A stretch of DNA of 64,000 nucleotides from Thermomonospora echinospora (GCF_900108175.1 NZ_FNVO01000019.1:93512-157511); one strand, 5' to 3'; numbered from the stretch's first letter, positions 15,956-25,660 are shown. Numbers and translations are program-made. The notes: a model not told the origin generated them from the letters alone.

Positions 15956-18178
15956 TCAGACGGTGACGACGTCGGCGTCGAAGGGCCGCCAGTCGCGCAC
16001 CGAGGTGAGGCCGTTGGTGAAGAATCGCTGGACCCGCAGTTCGAAGGCGTCGGCGGCCGGGTCGGCGAAGTCGAACTCGAAGACCCCGCTCGCGCCCGGC
16101 GCGGTGAACTCGAAGTCCTCGGCGAACGACAGCCCGGCCAGCGGATCGGCGGCGCGGGCCTGCACCCGGACGCGAGCCAGGCCGGGCCCGGCGAAGTCGG
16201 CCGGGGCCCGCAGCGTCGCCGAGCGGTGGCCGCGTATCCGGGTCTGGACGATGATCCGGCGTCCCAGCGTGCTGGACTGCGGGCCCTCGATGATGGTGGT
16301 GTCCCGCATCAGTAGGGTGATCCGGTACCGCACGAGGCTGACCGACGGGTCGACCCGGTCGGCGAGGAAGGGCCGGACCGGCTGCCCTTGCGCCAGTTCG
16401 ACGGAGTCCTCCACGTGGATGCCGTTCGGCGGGTCGTCGTAGAACAGGTCCACGAAGGCCCGCTCCACCATGTTCCAGTCCAGCGCGGGCACCACGTCCA
16501 CCTTCAGCCGCATGGGGAACGGGTCTGACACGTCCACCTGCGGGCGCAGCACCGGGGCCGGTGCCGTGACGTGGTCGCGGTGGTCGACGGCGCGGTAGGT
16601 GATCCGCGCGGTGGCGGGCGCGACGGGCGCGCCGACCACGAAGCGCTCCCAGGTCCCGTCGGGCTGCTGCTGGGTCAGCCGGACGATGTCGTGCTGGCGG
16701 ACCTGGTGGCCGGGGTCGTCGTAACGCAGTTCCACCTCCACCACGGGGTAGCGCTCCCAGGGGAAGCCGGGGAGCGTCAGCACGGGGACGGTCTCCCGGG
16801 TGAACAGGGCGCGCGGCTGGAGGGCGCTGATCTCACCGAGCACCTCCTCGGTGCCGGAGTGCAGAGTGGTCGGCCGCTCGCCGTCCGGGGACGGCTGGAG
16901 GTCGACGCTGAACTTCAGCGCGACCGGCTTGACGGGCTGCCCGCCGGCCACCGCGATCGGCCAGGTGACCTCGCCCTCGAGGTGGTCCTTGTCGAGATGG
17001 ACGGTGCGGATGTCGCCCTGGTAGGTCAGCGTGGCGGTCATGGAGCGGATCGGGTCGGCCTCGAAGTCGGCGTTGGAGACGACCTTCACCCGGCGCCGCC
17101 TGAACCACAGGTCGTTGCCGTCGATCACCTTGACGTGCCGCCCCCGGTCGAACCCGTTCACCGCCCCGAACAGGCCGTCCAGGTGGCCCTGCGGATAGAT
17201 GGTGCGGCGCACGGTGATCCGCTCGCTGAAGTCCACGTCCAGCCGTTTGGCGTCCACCCGGGTGTAGTGGGTCTTGTTGTAGGTGAAGACGCCCGACGGT
17301 GTGCTGCGCTGTGGGGACAGCGACCGGATCACCTCGCGGGCCCGGTCCCAGCCGTCGGGCTCGCGGCGCAGCGGATCCAGCGAGCTCTCGAAGAACGCGT
17401 CGGTGATCATGTCGCGGACCCGGGCCACGGCGGCGTCGCGGCGGGCCCGCAGGGTGCCGGTGGTCTCGTCGGCGGGATCCTCCGGGACGGTGGTATCCAC
17501 CTCCAGCACGACCGCCCGCTGTTCCACCAGCCGCTCGACGACGTCCTCGATCTGCAGGGAGGTGAACAGGCCCTCGTGGCCGAAGGAACTGTCCATGATC
17601 TCCTGGGTGCGGTCCCAGTCGATGCCGAGCCGCACGTGGTAGGCCGGCCGCAGCGCCAGGTAGTCCAGGCTGTAGACCACCCCGATGGGGGAGATCACCA
17701 GGTCCATCGCGGCGTCCAGGACCGACACCCCGACCTCGTCCAGCTCGACGGAGAACGCGGCGACGTTGTCGCCGAACAGAGCCGGTCTGGCCGGGTGCCG
17801 GATCGCCCGGACGAAGCCGCCGCCCCCGGCGTCCCCGCTGCGCTCGCCGAACAGCATCAGCGTCACCGAGCCGTCGACCACCGGCAGCGGGGCCAGTCTC
17901 GGCTCCTCTTCCAGCCGGGCCAGCCGGGCCAGCTCGCCGCGCACGTCCGCCAGCGCCCGCGGCGTCATCCCCAGGTGCACGTCGAAGTCGGCGAACCCGC
18001 CGGCCCGCTCGTCGAAGTGCCACTTGAGCAGGGAGAACCGCGGGACCTCACGGCCGCCCTCGGGCCGGGTCACCAGTGACGGCCGCAGCGGCAGATAGTA
18101 GAACTGCAGCGGGTCGGCGTGGTCCCGCATGATCGTCACGCCGTCGATCAGGTAGTACGGCGGGGCCTCGATCAGCAT
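15956..18178 (-). CDS. Large beta-rich protein, paralogue of its operon neighbours
   Basis: 740 residues, no signal peptide. It starts MLIEAPPYYLIDGVTIMRDH followed by ADPLQFYYLPL, then RFSLLKWHF. This shared N-terminal module is also seen in the 973-residue (DGVTVFRDHADPDQFWYL) and 722-residue (DTKFYVLPKVPVL) products. Further conserved features are a region on two-fold choice of strand (GDNVAAFSVELDEVGVSVLDAAM, ISPIGVVYSLDYLALRPAYHV) and C-terminal beta-sandwich modules (SDPFPMRLKVDVVPAL, FVDLFYDDPPNG, LVRYRITLLMRD). ATG 18178 follows an AGGGA ribosome site and lies 10 nt after the upstream stop; the longer in-frame extension upstream overlaps that gene and is unlikely. Function unknown. 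Confidence 0.85.
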   Translation of the reverse strand: MLIEAPPYYLIDGVTIMRDHADPLQFYYLPLRPSLVTRPEGGREVPRFSLLKWHFDERAGGFADFDVHLGMTPRALADVRGELARLARLEEEPRLAPLPVVDGSVTLMLFGERSGDAGGGGFVRAIRHPARPALFGDNVAAFSVELDEVGVSVLDAAMDLVISPIGVVYSLDYLALRPAYHVRLGIDWDRTQEIMDSSFGHEGLFTSLQIEDVVERLVEQRAVVLEVDTTVPEDPADETTGTLRARRDAAVARVRDMITDAFFESSLDPLRREPDGWDRAREVIRSLSPQRSTPSGVFTYNKTHYTRVDAKRLDVDFSERITVRRTIYPQGHLDGLFGAVNGFDRGRHVKVIDGNDLWFRRRRVKVVSNADFEADPIRSMTATLTYQGDIRTVHLDKDHLEGEVTWPIAVAGGQPVKPVALKFSVDLQPSPDGERPTTLHSGTEEVLGEISALQPRALFTRETVPVLTLPGFPWERYPVVEVELRYDDPGHQVRQHDIVRLTQQQPDGTWERFVVGAPVAPATARITYRAVDHRDHVTAPAPVLRPQVDVSDPFPMRLKVDVVPALDWNMVERAFVDLFYDDPPNGIHVEDSVELAQGQPVRPFLADRVDPSVSLVRYRITLLMRDTTIIEGPQSSTLGRRIIVQTRIRGHRSATLRAPADFAGPGLARVRVQARAADPLAGLSFAEDFEFTAPGASGVFEFDFADPAADAFELRVQRFFTNGLTSVRDWRPFDADVVTV

Positions 18179-18188
18179 CGCCGGTCCC

Positions 18189-20357
18189 TCAGCCGGCTTC
18201 CGGCAGGACGATCTGCTCGCGGTCCACCGGACCGTCGGAGCCGAGATCACTGCGGGAGCCGTCGGCCATGAAGTACGTCGCCTGCCAGGTGTACTCCTTG
18301 CGGGCGTCGCCGATCGCCAGCTCGTAGAGCACCTCGGCGGAGCCCCTGCGGAAGGTGAACGCCTCGCGTTCGTCGACGGCACCACCGGTCGGGTGGAGTT
18401 CGAAGGTGACCAGCCGGACCCTCTCCCAGTCCACCAGATCCGGGATGATCCTCACCTGGAGGGTCTGGGCCTGTTCCCCGACCTGCAGCGTCCGGCCCTC
18501 GACCGGCCTGACGCCGCTGTCGGCGGTGCGGCCGTCGCGGTAGAGGATGGTCGCCTGGTAGGTGAACGTCCCGGCGTTCTCGTCGATGACCGGGAAGGAG
18601 ATCTCGCGGAACCGCTCGTCCTGGGTGAGGGCCACCGACGGCGTCTGGCGGTACCGGTTGGCCTCGTCCACGTAGGAGAAGTCCACGATGATCGAGTCGA
18701 TCCGCCGCGCGAAGTCGCCCCGGCCCACCACCCGGACCTGCTTGATCCCCGAGAACGGGTCGTCGACGGGAAAGACGTTCGCGGTCAGGTCGTGCAGGTC
18801 CCGGACGAGCTCGCGGCCGTCCTTCATGACGTACCTGATCGAGCCGCCGTAGGGCTGGGCGGGCTGGAGCAGCACCTCGCGCACCCGCAGGTTCTCCGGG
18901 TGCCGGACGGTCTCCTGGTCGATCCGCAGCGTCCGCGGAGACGGCACCCCGGGGGCCACCGTGGGGTGCTCCAGGGTGAGCACGGCATGGTCGACCTGCT
19001 CGAAGTCCAGGTCGCCCAGCTCGACATCGACCGCCCACAGGCCCAGCGCATCGATGTTGATCTTCAGGTCGTCGCCCTCGCCGTCCTTCCAGCCGCTGTC
19101 CATGGTGCGGCTGTGGCCCTTGTAGTTGACGACGTAGCGGTAGCGGTACTTGTTGGGCCGGCCGTCGCGGAACTTGGTGAACTTGTGCAGGGTGTCGGTG
19201 TCGCGGAAGGTGAACGTCTCGATCGGGTCGGGCGCGTAGTCGATGCTCACGTCCACGCTGAAGATCGGGAGCTTGTCGAACTCGGCATTGACCTGGACAG
19301 GCAGGACGAACTGCTGGAAGAACGCGTCCTCGGTGTCGATCTCGGTGGCGTACTCCGTCCACGTGAAGCCCTGGCTGGTCAGCGACGGGATGTTGGCCTG
19401 GGGCAGCGCCGGGACGGCGGTCACCATGTTCTGGGTGAACCGGATGGTGACGTCGGAGGACTTGTTGACCATGACCTCGCGGCGGATGTTCTCGAAGTCG
19501 TCGTCGCGGATCTTGGAGAAGTCCCGGCTCTCCGGCGGGATCGCCTCCAGCAGGTTGCGTTTGACCGCCTCGTCCAGTTGCCGGGTGACCGTGTCGGTGA
19601 TCAGGTCGAGCAGCTTGCGGTCCTGCTCGTCGCCGCTGTCCAGATGGCCGGAGTCGATCGTCACCTCGCGGGACTCGGAGTTGTGGAAGATCTCGCTGAT
19701 CTTCTCGGTGAAGTCGTCCTCGGTGTAGAAGTTCTCCTCGAAGTCGACCTCCTGGACGAAGCTGTAGAACTTGGTCGCCCGCCAGGTCCCGACCGCCGAC
19801 ACCGGCGGCAGTTTGGCCAGGAAGGTCAGGTCGTAGACCACCCGTACCCCGCCCGGCCCCTGGCCCTGCATGGCGGCCTCGAACACCGTGGCGCCGAGCT
19901 GGGTCAGCTCCGCCGACACCGCCACCACGTTGTCGCCGAATCCCGACGGCCTGCCCGCGTGGTTGACCCGCTGGACGAGGGTCTGGCTGTCGGCCAGGAT
20001 CTCCACCGTCACCGCGGCGGACTCCAGCGTCGGGCGGGCCAGTTCCAGCGCCGCCGGGTCGACCGGGGCCGCGCCCGGGCCCCGGCGAGTCTGGACGAGC
20101 CGGGCGAGCTGCTGGCGCACCGCGTCCTGCTGCTGGGCGGTCAGGGACAGGGCGATGTCCATGAACACCAGCCCCGCGCCCAGCTTCCCGTTCTCCATCG
20201 GCTGGGGGGTGCGGTACTTCAGGAACTGGAACGCCGCCCGCTCCCCGTTACGGCGCAGCACCGGCACTTTGGGCAGCACGTAGAACTTGGTGTCGGAGGC
20301 GTCGTCGCCCCAGATCGCGGCCTCGGGAAGATCGAGGGCGCCTTCCAGTCGCAGCAT
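18189..20357 (-). CDS. Large beta-rich protein, paralogue of its operon neighbours
   Basis: 722 residues, no signal peptide. The N-terminus (AAIWGDDASDTKFYVLPKVP, FQFLKYRTPQ, GLVFMDIALSLTAQQQDAVR) matches the arrangement of the two downstream paralogues. A shared block (GDNVVAVSAELTQLGATVFE, RVVYDLTFLAKLPPVSAVG) aligns with GDNVAAFSVELDEVG in the 740-residue product. It ends in at least three repeated beta modules, each with the pattern DPF...VDFSYVDE...FTYQATILYRDGR. It is somewhat richer in Asp/Glu and Phe than its neighbours (KFYSFVQEVDFEENFYTEDD). GGGAGAAG precedes the ATG, 12 nt after the upstream stop. Function unknown; the shared module marks a family repeated within one operon. Confidence 0.85.
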   Translation of the reverse strand: MLRLEGALDLPEAAIWGDDASDTKFYVLPKVPVLRRNGERAAFQFLKYRTPQPMENGKLGAGLVFMDIALSLTAQQQDAVRQQLARLVQTRRGPGAAPVDPAALELARPTLESAAVTVEILADSQTLVQRVNHAGRPSGFGDNVVAVSAELTQLGATVFEAAMQGQGPGGVRVVYDLTFLAKLPPVSAVGTWRATKFYSFVQEVDFEENFYTEDDFTEKISEIFHNSESREVTIDSGHLDSGDEQDRKLLDLITDTVTRQLDEAVKRNLLEAIPPESRDFSKIRDDDFENIRREVMVNKSSDVTIRFTQNMVTAVPALPQANIPSLTSQGFTWTEYATEIDTEDAFFQQFVLPVQVNAEFDKLPIFSVDVSIDYAPDPIETFTFRDTDTLHKFTKFRDGRPNKYRYRYVVNYKGHSRTMDSGWKDGEGDDLKINIDALGLWAVDVELGDLDFEQVDHAVLTLEHPTVAPGVPSPRTLRIDQETVRHPENLRVREVLLQPAQPYGGSIRYVMKDGRELVRDLHDLTANVFPVDDPFSGIKQVRVVGRGDFARRIDSIIVDFSYVDEANRYRQTPSVALTQDERFREISFPVIDENAGTFTYQATILYRDGRTADSGVRPVEGRTLQVGEQAQTLQVRIIPDLVDWERVRLVTFELHPTGGAVDEREAFTFRRGSAEVLYELAIGDARKEYTWQATYFMADGSRSDLGSDGPVDREQIVLPEAG

Positions 20358-20369
20358 GGTCTTCTCCCT

Positions 20370-22577
20370 TCAGTTGGTCCGGAGCAGGTCGGCCACGTCC
20401 CGGCTTCGCTCCGCCCGTCCGCCGGACGCGAGCCGCTGCTCGCCGGTCAGCCGTAGCCGGTCGTGGGCGCCGTCGAGCGCGGCCCGCACCGCGTCCGCCT
20501 GCTCGGCGGTGAGCTGGGCCGACAGCGCGGCGGTCCAGGGCGGCAGGCCTGAACCGGCGCCCTCGGTGAGGGTCTGCCAATCGCCGCCGGCCGTCCGAAC
20601 CTGCACGCTCACCCGCCGCACCTCGACCGGCGCGGGGCGCACGTCGGTGACCGGGCCGGCCACCCGGCCGCGTAGCGCGGCCGCCAGCGCGGCCCTGGCC
20701 TGCGGCGCCAGATCCATCCGGACGGTCACCTGGAGGAACGCGACGTCCCCGGCGGTCAGCAGGCCGATGGCGGCACGGCCCTGGGCGTCCCGTTCGAGGA
20801 ACGGGCCGGGCGGCAGGTAGGCCCACAGGCCTGGCTCGCCGCGGTCGGGCCGCAGCTCGACGCCGTCCACGACCACGGTTTCGGGCTCGTCCACCGTGAT
20901 GACCAGGTCGTCGGCGGGGGCGACGGGCTGCGACCAGGGACCCGGCACGCCGCCGCGGACCACCCGCCACCGCACTCCCGGCCGGAAGGGCGAGGACGCC
21001 GTCCAGCGGATCTCCTGCTGCGGGCGCACGGCGGTCAGCAGGACCGACTGGACCCCGGCCTCGCCCTTCCCGTCCTCCGGCCGCCACTGCACGGTGACCG
21101 GCGGGGCCGTGCTGACCACCCGGGCCCGGTGCCCGCCGGCCCCGGGCAGCGTCGCCAGGTTCAGGTCGATCTGCGGGTCCGGGGTCACGGGCTCGTCCAC
21201 GGGCAGCTCGATCACCCGGCCCTCCCCGACCGGAGTGATCACCAGCGTGGCCGGCCGGTCGCCGGACTGCCACGGAACGGCCAGCGCCGCGGCGTCCGCC
21301 TCCAGCCGTCCGACAAGACGACCCGACTCGGTCAGCACCTGCACGGTGGCCAGCCTCAGCAGCGCGGCGTCGGCCCGCACGACGATCAGGGGCAGTGGGA
21401 AGGCCCCCCGGCCGAGGAGCAGATGCCGGGTCTCGGCGGGCCGCCACGTCCCGGCCAACTCGGTGTCCCCGTCCGGTGCGGCCAGCAGCGCACGCAGCCG
21501 CACCTCGCCGCGCAGCACCTCGCCCGGCGCCAGGACGAGGGTCGTCGTGCCGGCGCGGTCCGGCGGCGCCAGCGTGAGGCTCGTGTCGATCTGGTGGGGC
21601 CGTTTCGGCGGGGCGGGCGGCACGCGCAGGTCGGCCACCAGTGTCCGCAGCCCGGCGATCGGCTCGGGGAGATCGGCCAGCACGGTGACCGGCGTGTGCC
21701 CGGTCGGCAGCTCGGGCACCGTCACCCGGCGCACGTACCGCTCCAGCGAGCCGCCCGCCAGCGCCCGTGCCTCGGCGAACGGGTCGAAGGCGAGCAACCG
21801 GTGCACGGTGACACCGGCCGGCCGGCTCATGTCCAGCTCCACGGTGCCCTCCGGGACCAGCTCCGGCGGAAGCAGCCGAAGGCGCAGCGAGCCGTCCGGA
21901 TCCATGAAGGTGAGGCGGGACAGCCTGAGCACCAGCGCCTCCCGCCGTGAGCGGACCTCCTCGGCGGGCACGTCGTCCGGGCCGCCGAGCAGTTCGTCCA
22001 GGGCGGCCCCCAGATCCTCGGGCTCGATGGCCGCGTGGACGCCGAACCGGTCGGCCAGCCGCGTGGCCAGCCGGCGCGGGTCGAAGCTCGCGGTGAACGG
22101 CAGGCGGGGGGCCACCGCCCGTAGCGACAGCCGCAGGCTCGCGGTGACCGGCAGCGTGGCATCCTCCACCAGCCGGGCGGCCAGCGTCGCCGCCCGGGAG
22201 GGCAGCACGGCCACGACCCTGCCCCGGCCCACCTGGTCGGGGGCCAGGGACAGCGGAGGGAGGAACTGCTCGCGGACGGTGGCGCCGAGCTGCACGGTGA
22301 CGTTCAGCACCCCGCCGGTCGGCTCGGCCGGGACGACATCCGCCCCGTCGTCGGCCGGCGTGCCGCCGGTCACGGCGGCCAGGGCCAGCTCCAACCGGCC
22401 GACCGGCTCGAACGCCGTGCTCCGTTCCAGCGTGACCAGCAGCTCGGCGCGGCCGTCGGCCCCGCGCAACAGGGTCAGCCGGTCGGGCACCGCGATCACC
22501 AGCCCGTCCCGCCCGAAGGCCGCATAGCCGGCGCCCACCGGAGCGGCCAGATCGGGTAGTCCCTGCAGGTCGCTCAT
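20370..22577 (-). CDS. Large beta-rich protein of unknown function
   Basis: 735 residues, no signal peptide. Its ATG overlaps the stop of the upstream gene (ATGA at 22574-22577), so it is translationally coupled. The sequence is a succession of strand-rich segments (ELLVTLERSTAFEPVGRLEL, GVLNVTVQLGATVREQFLPP, RGEVRLRALLAAPDGDTELAG, KPATLVITPVGEGRVIELPV-like) with few helices, as in stacked beta-sandwiches. It lacks the FYYLP signature of its downstream neighbours, so it may be a distinct structural partner. A C-terminal segment repeats the helix-type phrase AQLTAEQADAVRAAL, echoing LSLTAQQQDAVRQQL in the 722-residue product. Function unknown. Confidence 0.82.
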   Translation of the reverse strand: MSDLQGLPDLAAPVGAGYAAFGRDGLVIAVPDRLTLLRGADGRAELLVTLERSTAFEPVGRLELALAAVTGGTPADDGADVVPAEPTGGVLNVTVQLGATVREQFLPPLSLAPDQVGRGRVVAVLPSRAATLAARLVEDATLPVTASLRLSLRAVAPRLPFTASFDPRRLATRLADRFGVHAAIEPEDLGAALDELLGGPDDVPAEEVRSRREALVLRLSRLTFMDPDGSLRLRLLPPELVPEGTVELDMSRPAGVTVHRLLAFDPFAEARALAGGSLERYVRRVTVPELPTGHTPVTVLADLPEPIAGLRTLVADLRVPPAPPKRPHQIDTSLTLAPPDRAGTTTLVLAPGEVLRGEVRLRALLAAPDGDTELAGTWRPAETRHLLLGRGAFPLPLIVVRADAALLRLATVQVLTESGRLVGRLEADAAALAVPWQSGDRPATLVITPVGEGRVIELPVDEPVTPDPQIDLNLATLPGAGGHRARVVSTAPPVTVQWRPEDGKGEAGVQSVLLTAVRPQQEIRWTASSPFRPGVRWRVVRGGVPGPWSQPVAPADDLVITVDEPETVVVDGVELRPDRGEPGLWAYLPPGPFLERDAQGRAAIGLLTAGDVAFLQVTVRMDLAPQARAALAAALRGRVAGPVTDVRPAPVEVRRVSVQVRTAGGDWQTLTEGAGSGLPPWTAALSAQLTAEQADAVRAALDGAHDRLRLTGEQRLASGGRAERSRDVADLLRTN

Positions 22578-24754
22578 GCGGTGCCTCCGGGGGGAGTTCT
22601 GAGCGGGAACAGGATCGTCGCGTCGGTGCTCTGCCAGGGTCCGGTTCCGATCTCGCCCGACGCCCAGACGGTCTGCGTGCGGTGGCGCAGCGGCGCCAGC
22701 GGTTCCCCGGTCAGCAGGGGCCGCACGGGGGACGGCACGGTGAGGGCCGCGCTCGGCTCGACCTCGGTGAGCCGGACCGACCCGGCGCCCTCGACGGTGA
22801 CGACGAACATCGCCACCCGCTCGCCCTGCGGCCCGGCGAACATCCCCGGCACCGCCTCCACGGTGACCGTCCGGGACCATTGCGGTTGGGCGCGGTCGTC
22901 GAAGACCGCCGCCCAGATCGCCGCCCGGTCCGGATCGACGGTCAGCCCGCGCTGGTCGAGCAGCAGCGCGTCGGCGCCCTTCGCGGGCAGCGGCTCGGCG
23001 GGGACCAGCGCGATCTGCAACGCCTGTCCCGCGGCCAGCACCGTGCCGGCCGGCGTCCCCTCGATCGCCATCGGCACCCGGCGCCCGGCCACCAGTGCGG
23101 TCGCGGCCAGCCCGTCCAGCCGGACCGGACTCTCGATGGCGTTGGCCAGCGTGGCGGTGATCCGCCCGGGAGCGGCCGCAGTCGGGCGCAGGGTCAGCAC
23201 GTCCCCAGCGGTCTGCTCCAGCCGCAGGTCGAGGGGGACGTCGTCGGCCGGCCCGCCGCCCGCGGCCACCCGAACCTCGCCGCGCAGCAGGCTCAGCGAC
23301 GCACCGAACAGGGCCTCGTAGGCCACGCGGAAGTCCGCCAGCGAGAACGTCTCAGCGTGCGAGACGCCCAGCTCCAGGTCGATCCGCGCATCGGCCCGCT
23401 CGGTGAGGGCGGTGGCGGGCGCCCCGTTCTCGGGCAGCGCCAGGCGCAGCAACGGCTGCGGGTCGGCCAGCATCTCCAGCCTGAGCGGCCCGGACGCCCC
23501 GAGCCGACGGGTCTGCTCGGTGAGCTCGGGCACGGCCTCGTCCAGCCGTTCGGGGGTGATGACCGGGCGGGCCAGGAAGTCGAGGGTGGCCCGCACGTCC
23601 GCCTGCCCGCCCCCGCCGATGGCGGTGACGCGCAGCGCGGGCGGCCGACCCGGGCCGGGCAGCCGGGCCAGCCGGAAGGCGTCCGGCAGGTAGAAGTAAC
23701 GTTCCGGACGTACCGGGTCCTGCCAGTAGGAGTGGCTGCGGTCGCCGTGGGGGATGCGGATGCGCCGCATCGGCTGCACGGTCCCCGGCACGGCACCGCC
23801 CCCGAAGCGTGCCCGCTGGGCCTCCGTGATCAGCAGCGGGGTGGGCTGCGCGGTCCATTCGAGCAGCAGCGCGGCCTGCCGGTAGCCGGCCTCCCCCAGG
23901 GCTGTCGTCCCGCCTGTCGGCACGCCCACGGTGACGCCCCGCCTGACCACCAGGCGGACCGCGGCCTCCAGCGAGCTGAGCGCGGCCAGGAGCTGCTGGC
24001 GCAGCCCGGGCGTCCCCAGCGCCAGCTCGGCGGTCACCACGGTCCCGGTCTCGTCGAGCGAGACCTCCTCGAACGGCAGCTCCACCACCACGCCGCCCCC
24101 GTCGAGCACGGGGACGCGGTACTTCAGCGACACCCCGACCGCATGGGGCAGCTCGGACACGCCGGGGGCCCATGCGGGCGAGGGAACCTGGAAGAGCCCA
24201 ACGACGAGGGTCTCGGTCCCCATGCGGTCGCCGATGCGGATGCGCGGCTCGGAGGAGTCCCCGACCCGGTCGAACGCCACGTCGTAGCGGGGCAGGGCGA
24301 ACCGGGCACCGCCGTCGGGGCTCTCGAAGAGGTCGGCGTCGGTGGGAACGGCCACCGGCGCGATGGGCACGGTCAGTTCGTGCCTGGGCCGTCCGGCGTC
24401 CACCGGGCTCGGCGTGCCGATCGGCAGGGGAATGATCGCCTCGTCCGGCGGCCAGGTGATCAGCCCGTCCGGGATGTAGGGGTCCGGCCACACCAACGGC
24501 AGCCGCTCCTCGAGGTCGGGGATCGGCTGCTCCTCGAACGGCGGAAAGTCCAGCCTCTCCAACTCGCCGTCCAGCCCGCCCAGCGAGCGGCGGAAGATGT
24601 CCCCGAACTCGATCCTCCGCCGCCCGCGCAGGACCTCCCCCGGTAGTCGTCCGACGAGCACCTGGTCACCGGACAGCCCCAGCTCGGTGAGGTCCTCGCC
24701 GGGAAGCCTGACCACGAAGTCGCCGGGCAGCTCGACCGCGAATCCGTCCGTCAT
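22574..24754 (-). CDS. Large beta-rich protein, first gene of the operon
   Basis: 726 residues, no signal peptide. The first 100 residues are acidic and Pro-rich (FPPFEEQPIPDLEERLPLVW). A central signature PVRPERYFYLPDAFRLARL recalls the FYYLP motif at the N-terminus of three downstream products, here at an internal position. Strand-rich segments continue to the C-terminus (QTVWASGEIGTGPWQSTDAT). ATG 24754 was chosen because GGGAGAG lies nine bases upstream; the longer frame would start in untranslated-looking sequence. It is the promoter-proximal gene of six coupled genes ending at 12084. Function unknown. Confidence 0.82.
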   Translation of the reverse strand: MTDGFAVELPGDFVVRLPGEDLTELGLSGDQVLVGRLPGEVLRGRRRIEFGDIFRRSLGGLDGELERLDFPPFEEQPIPDLEERLPLVWPDPYIPDGLITWPPDEAIIPLPIGTPSPVDAGRPRHELTVPIAPVAVPTDADLFESPDGGARFALPRYDVAFDRVGDSSEPRIRIGDRMGTETLVVGLFQVPSPAWAPGVSELPHAVGVSLKYRVPVLDGGGVVVELPFEEVSLDETGTVVTAELALGTPGLRQQLLAALSSLEAAVRLVVRRGVTVGVPTGGTTALGEAGYRQAALLLEWTAQPTPLLITEAQRARFGGGAVPGTVQPMRRIRIPHGDRSHSYWQDPVRPERYFYLPDAFRLARLPGPGRPPALRVTAIGGGGQADVRATLDFLARPVITPERLDEAVPELTEQTRRLGASGPLRLEMLADPQPLLRLALPENGAPATALTERADARIDLELGVSHAETFSLADFRVAYEALFGASLSLLRGEVRVAAGGGPADDVPLDLRLEQTAGDVLTLRPTAAAPGRITATLANAIESPVRLDGLAATALVAGRRVPMAIEGTPAGTVLAAGQALQIALVPAEPLPAKGADALLLDQRGLTVDPDRAAIWAAVFDDRAQPQWSRTVTVEAVPGMFAGPQGERVAMFVVTVEGAGSVRLTEVEPSAALTVPSPVRPLLTGEPLAPLRHRTQTVWASGEIGTGPWQSTDATILFPLRTPPGGTA

Positions 24755-24944
24755 GGTCACGCTCTCCCGTCCGCCGTGTAGTCGAGATGCTGACCTCACG
24801 GCGGTCCGGGGCGCATGAGTAGCCCCTACTCGAATCGGGGCTTCGGCCGCAACCCGTTGCGGGCTCAGGCGCTCACGCGGGCCGAATTCGCTATCTCAAT
24901 TCCCGGAAACACAGATAGTCGAGCGCCGCCAGCGGGTCCCCCTA

Positions 24945-25145
24945 TCAGGTGGCGGCGTTGGTGGCGTTGCGGATCGGGCCGAGCACCGCGTTGACCAGCG
25001 CCCCGGCCATCGACTGCGCCCCGGAGATGAACCTCTGCATGACCGCCCGGCCCACCGATGCCAGGGCGCCGACGGCCTTGCCGGGCGGACTCCGGAAGAA
25101 CGACACGACCCGGTCGGCCAGGGTGCAGCGGCAGTATTCGGGCAC
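24945..25145 (-). CDS. Possible small protein with amphipathic C-terminus
   Basis: A possible 66-residue product (start GTG 25145) that follows the amyloid-motif gene by 53 nt on the same strand. It has a Cys pair near the N-terminus (EYCRCTLADRVVSFFRSPPG) and an amphipathic, weakly hydrophobic tail (MQRFISGAQSMAGALVNAVL). No convincing ribosome site is visible and no family is recognised. The frame may extend further upstream as part of a decayed gene. Reported with low confidence because the residue composition looks protein-like and the codons have a GC-rich third position. Confidence 0.35.
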   Translation of the reverse strand: MPEYCRCTLADRVVSFFRSPPGKAVGALASVGRAVMQRFISGAQSMAGALVNAVLGPIRNATNAAT

Positions 25146-25198
25146 CGCGGGCTGCCCCAACCCAGCTGCGGACTCCCCGTTGTCGGCCGACCAGTTTC

Positions 25199-25573
25199 TC
25201 AACCTTCTGGTCGCTGATTGATCGTCATGTCGCGGCCGGCCGTGTATGCGTCGCGCCCCGCCCGCACGTTCTGCGAAACCGTCGCGGAGGGCTCGTAGTC
25301 CCGCGCCCACTGATCCAATTCTTCGGCGAACCCCTCGTTGCGCTGCGCGTACCATGCCAGCGCCTCGGCCAGCGCCCTCACCCTCGCCTCATCACCGGGC
25401 TCCTCGATCGCGTGCTCCAGCGACTCGGTCGAACGCTCGTCCCGTCCGAACACCTCGCGCACCCGCTCGCGGATGCGTTCTACCACCTCCAGGGCCGTGT
25501 GCTGGCCCATCCCCGAGACCGCGCCCGTGGCCGCCATCAGCGCCACCGCCTGCGATACCGCAGCTACATCCAC
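25199..25573 (-). CDS. Small helical protein ending in an amyloid-signalling-like motif
   Basis: A 124-residue protein. Residues 1-95 are predicted helical (AVALMAATGAVSGMGQHTAL, VVERIRERVREVFGRDER, ALAEALAWYAQRNEGFAEEL). The C-terminus is NVRAGRDAYTAGRDMTINQ, a short Gly/Arg/Asp-containing repeat of the form AGRD-x-Y-x-AGRD-x-x-I. The same form opens the NB-ARC protein encoded at 33713. Such motifs resemble bacterial amyloid signalling sequences (BASS) that pair small effectors with NLR-type sensors. GTG 25573 follows GGGGAGTGCGAG. The helical domain would then be the effector part, though no toxic activity is recognised. Confidence 0.75.
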   Translation of the reverse strand: MDVAAVSQAVALMAATGAVSGMGQHTALEVVERIRERVREVFGRDERSTESLEHAIEEPGDEARVRALAEALAWYAQRNEGFAEELDQWARDYEPSATVSQNVRAGRDAYTAGRDMTINQRPEG

Positions 25574-25660
25574 CTCGCACTCCCCTTCTGCCGCATCCCG
25601 TTGGGACGATCGTAGAATGTGGGCGGCTATAACCGGACGCCGAATGCGCAATCCCGCTAC

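Noticed and set aside
18393..20456. 687-codon plus-strand frame opposite the 722-residue gene
   Set aside because: Mirrors strand periodicity of the real gene; no ribosome site or domain.
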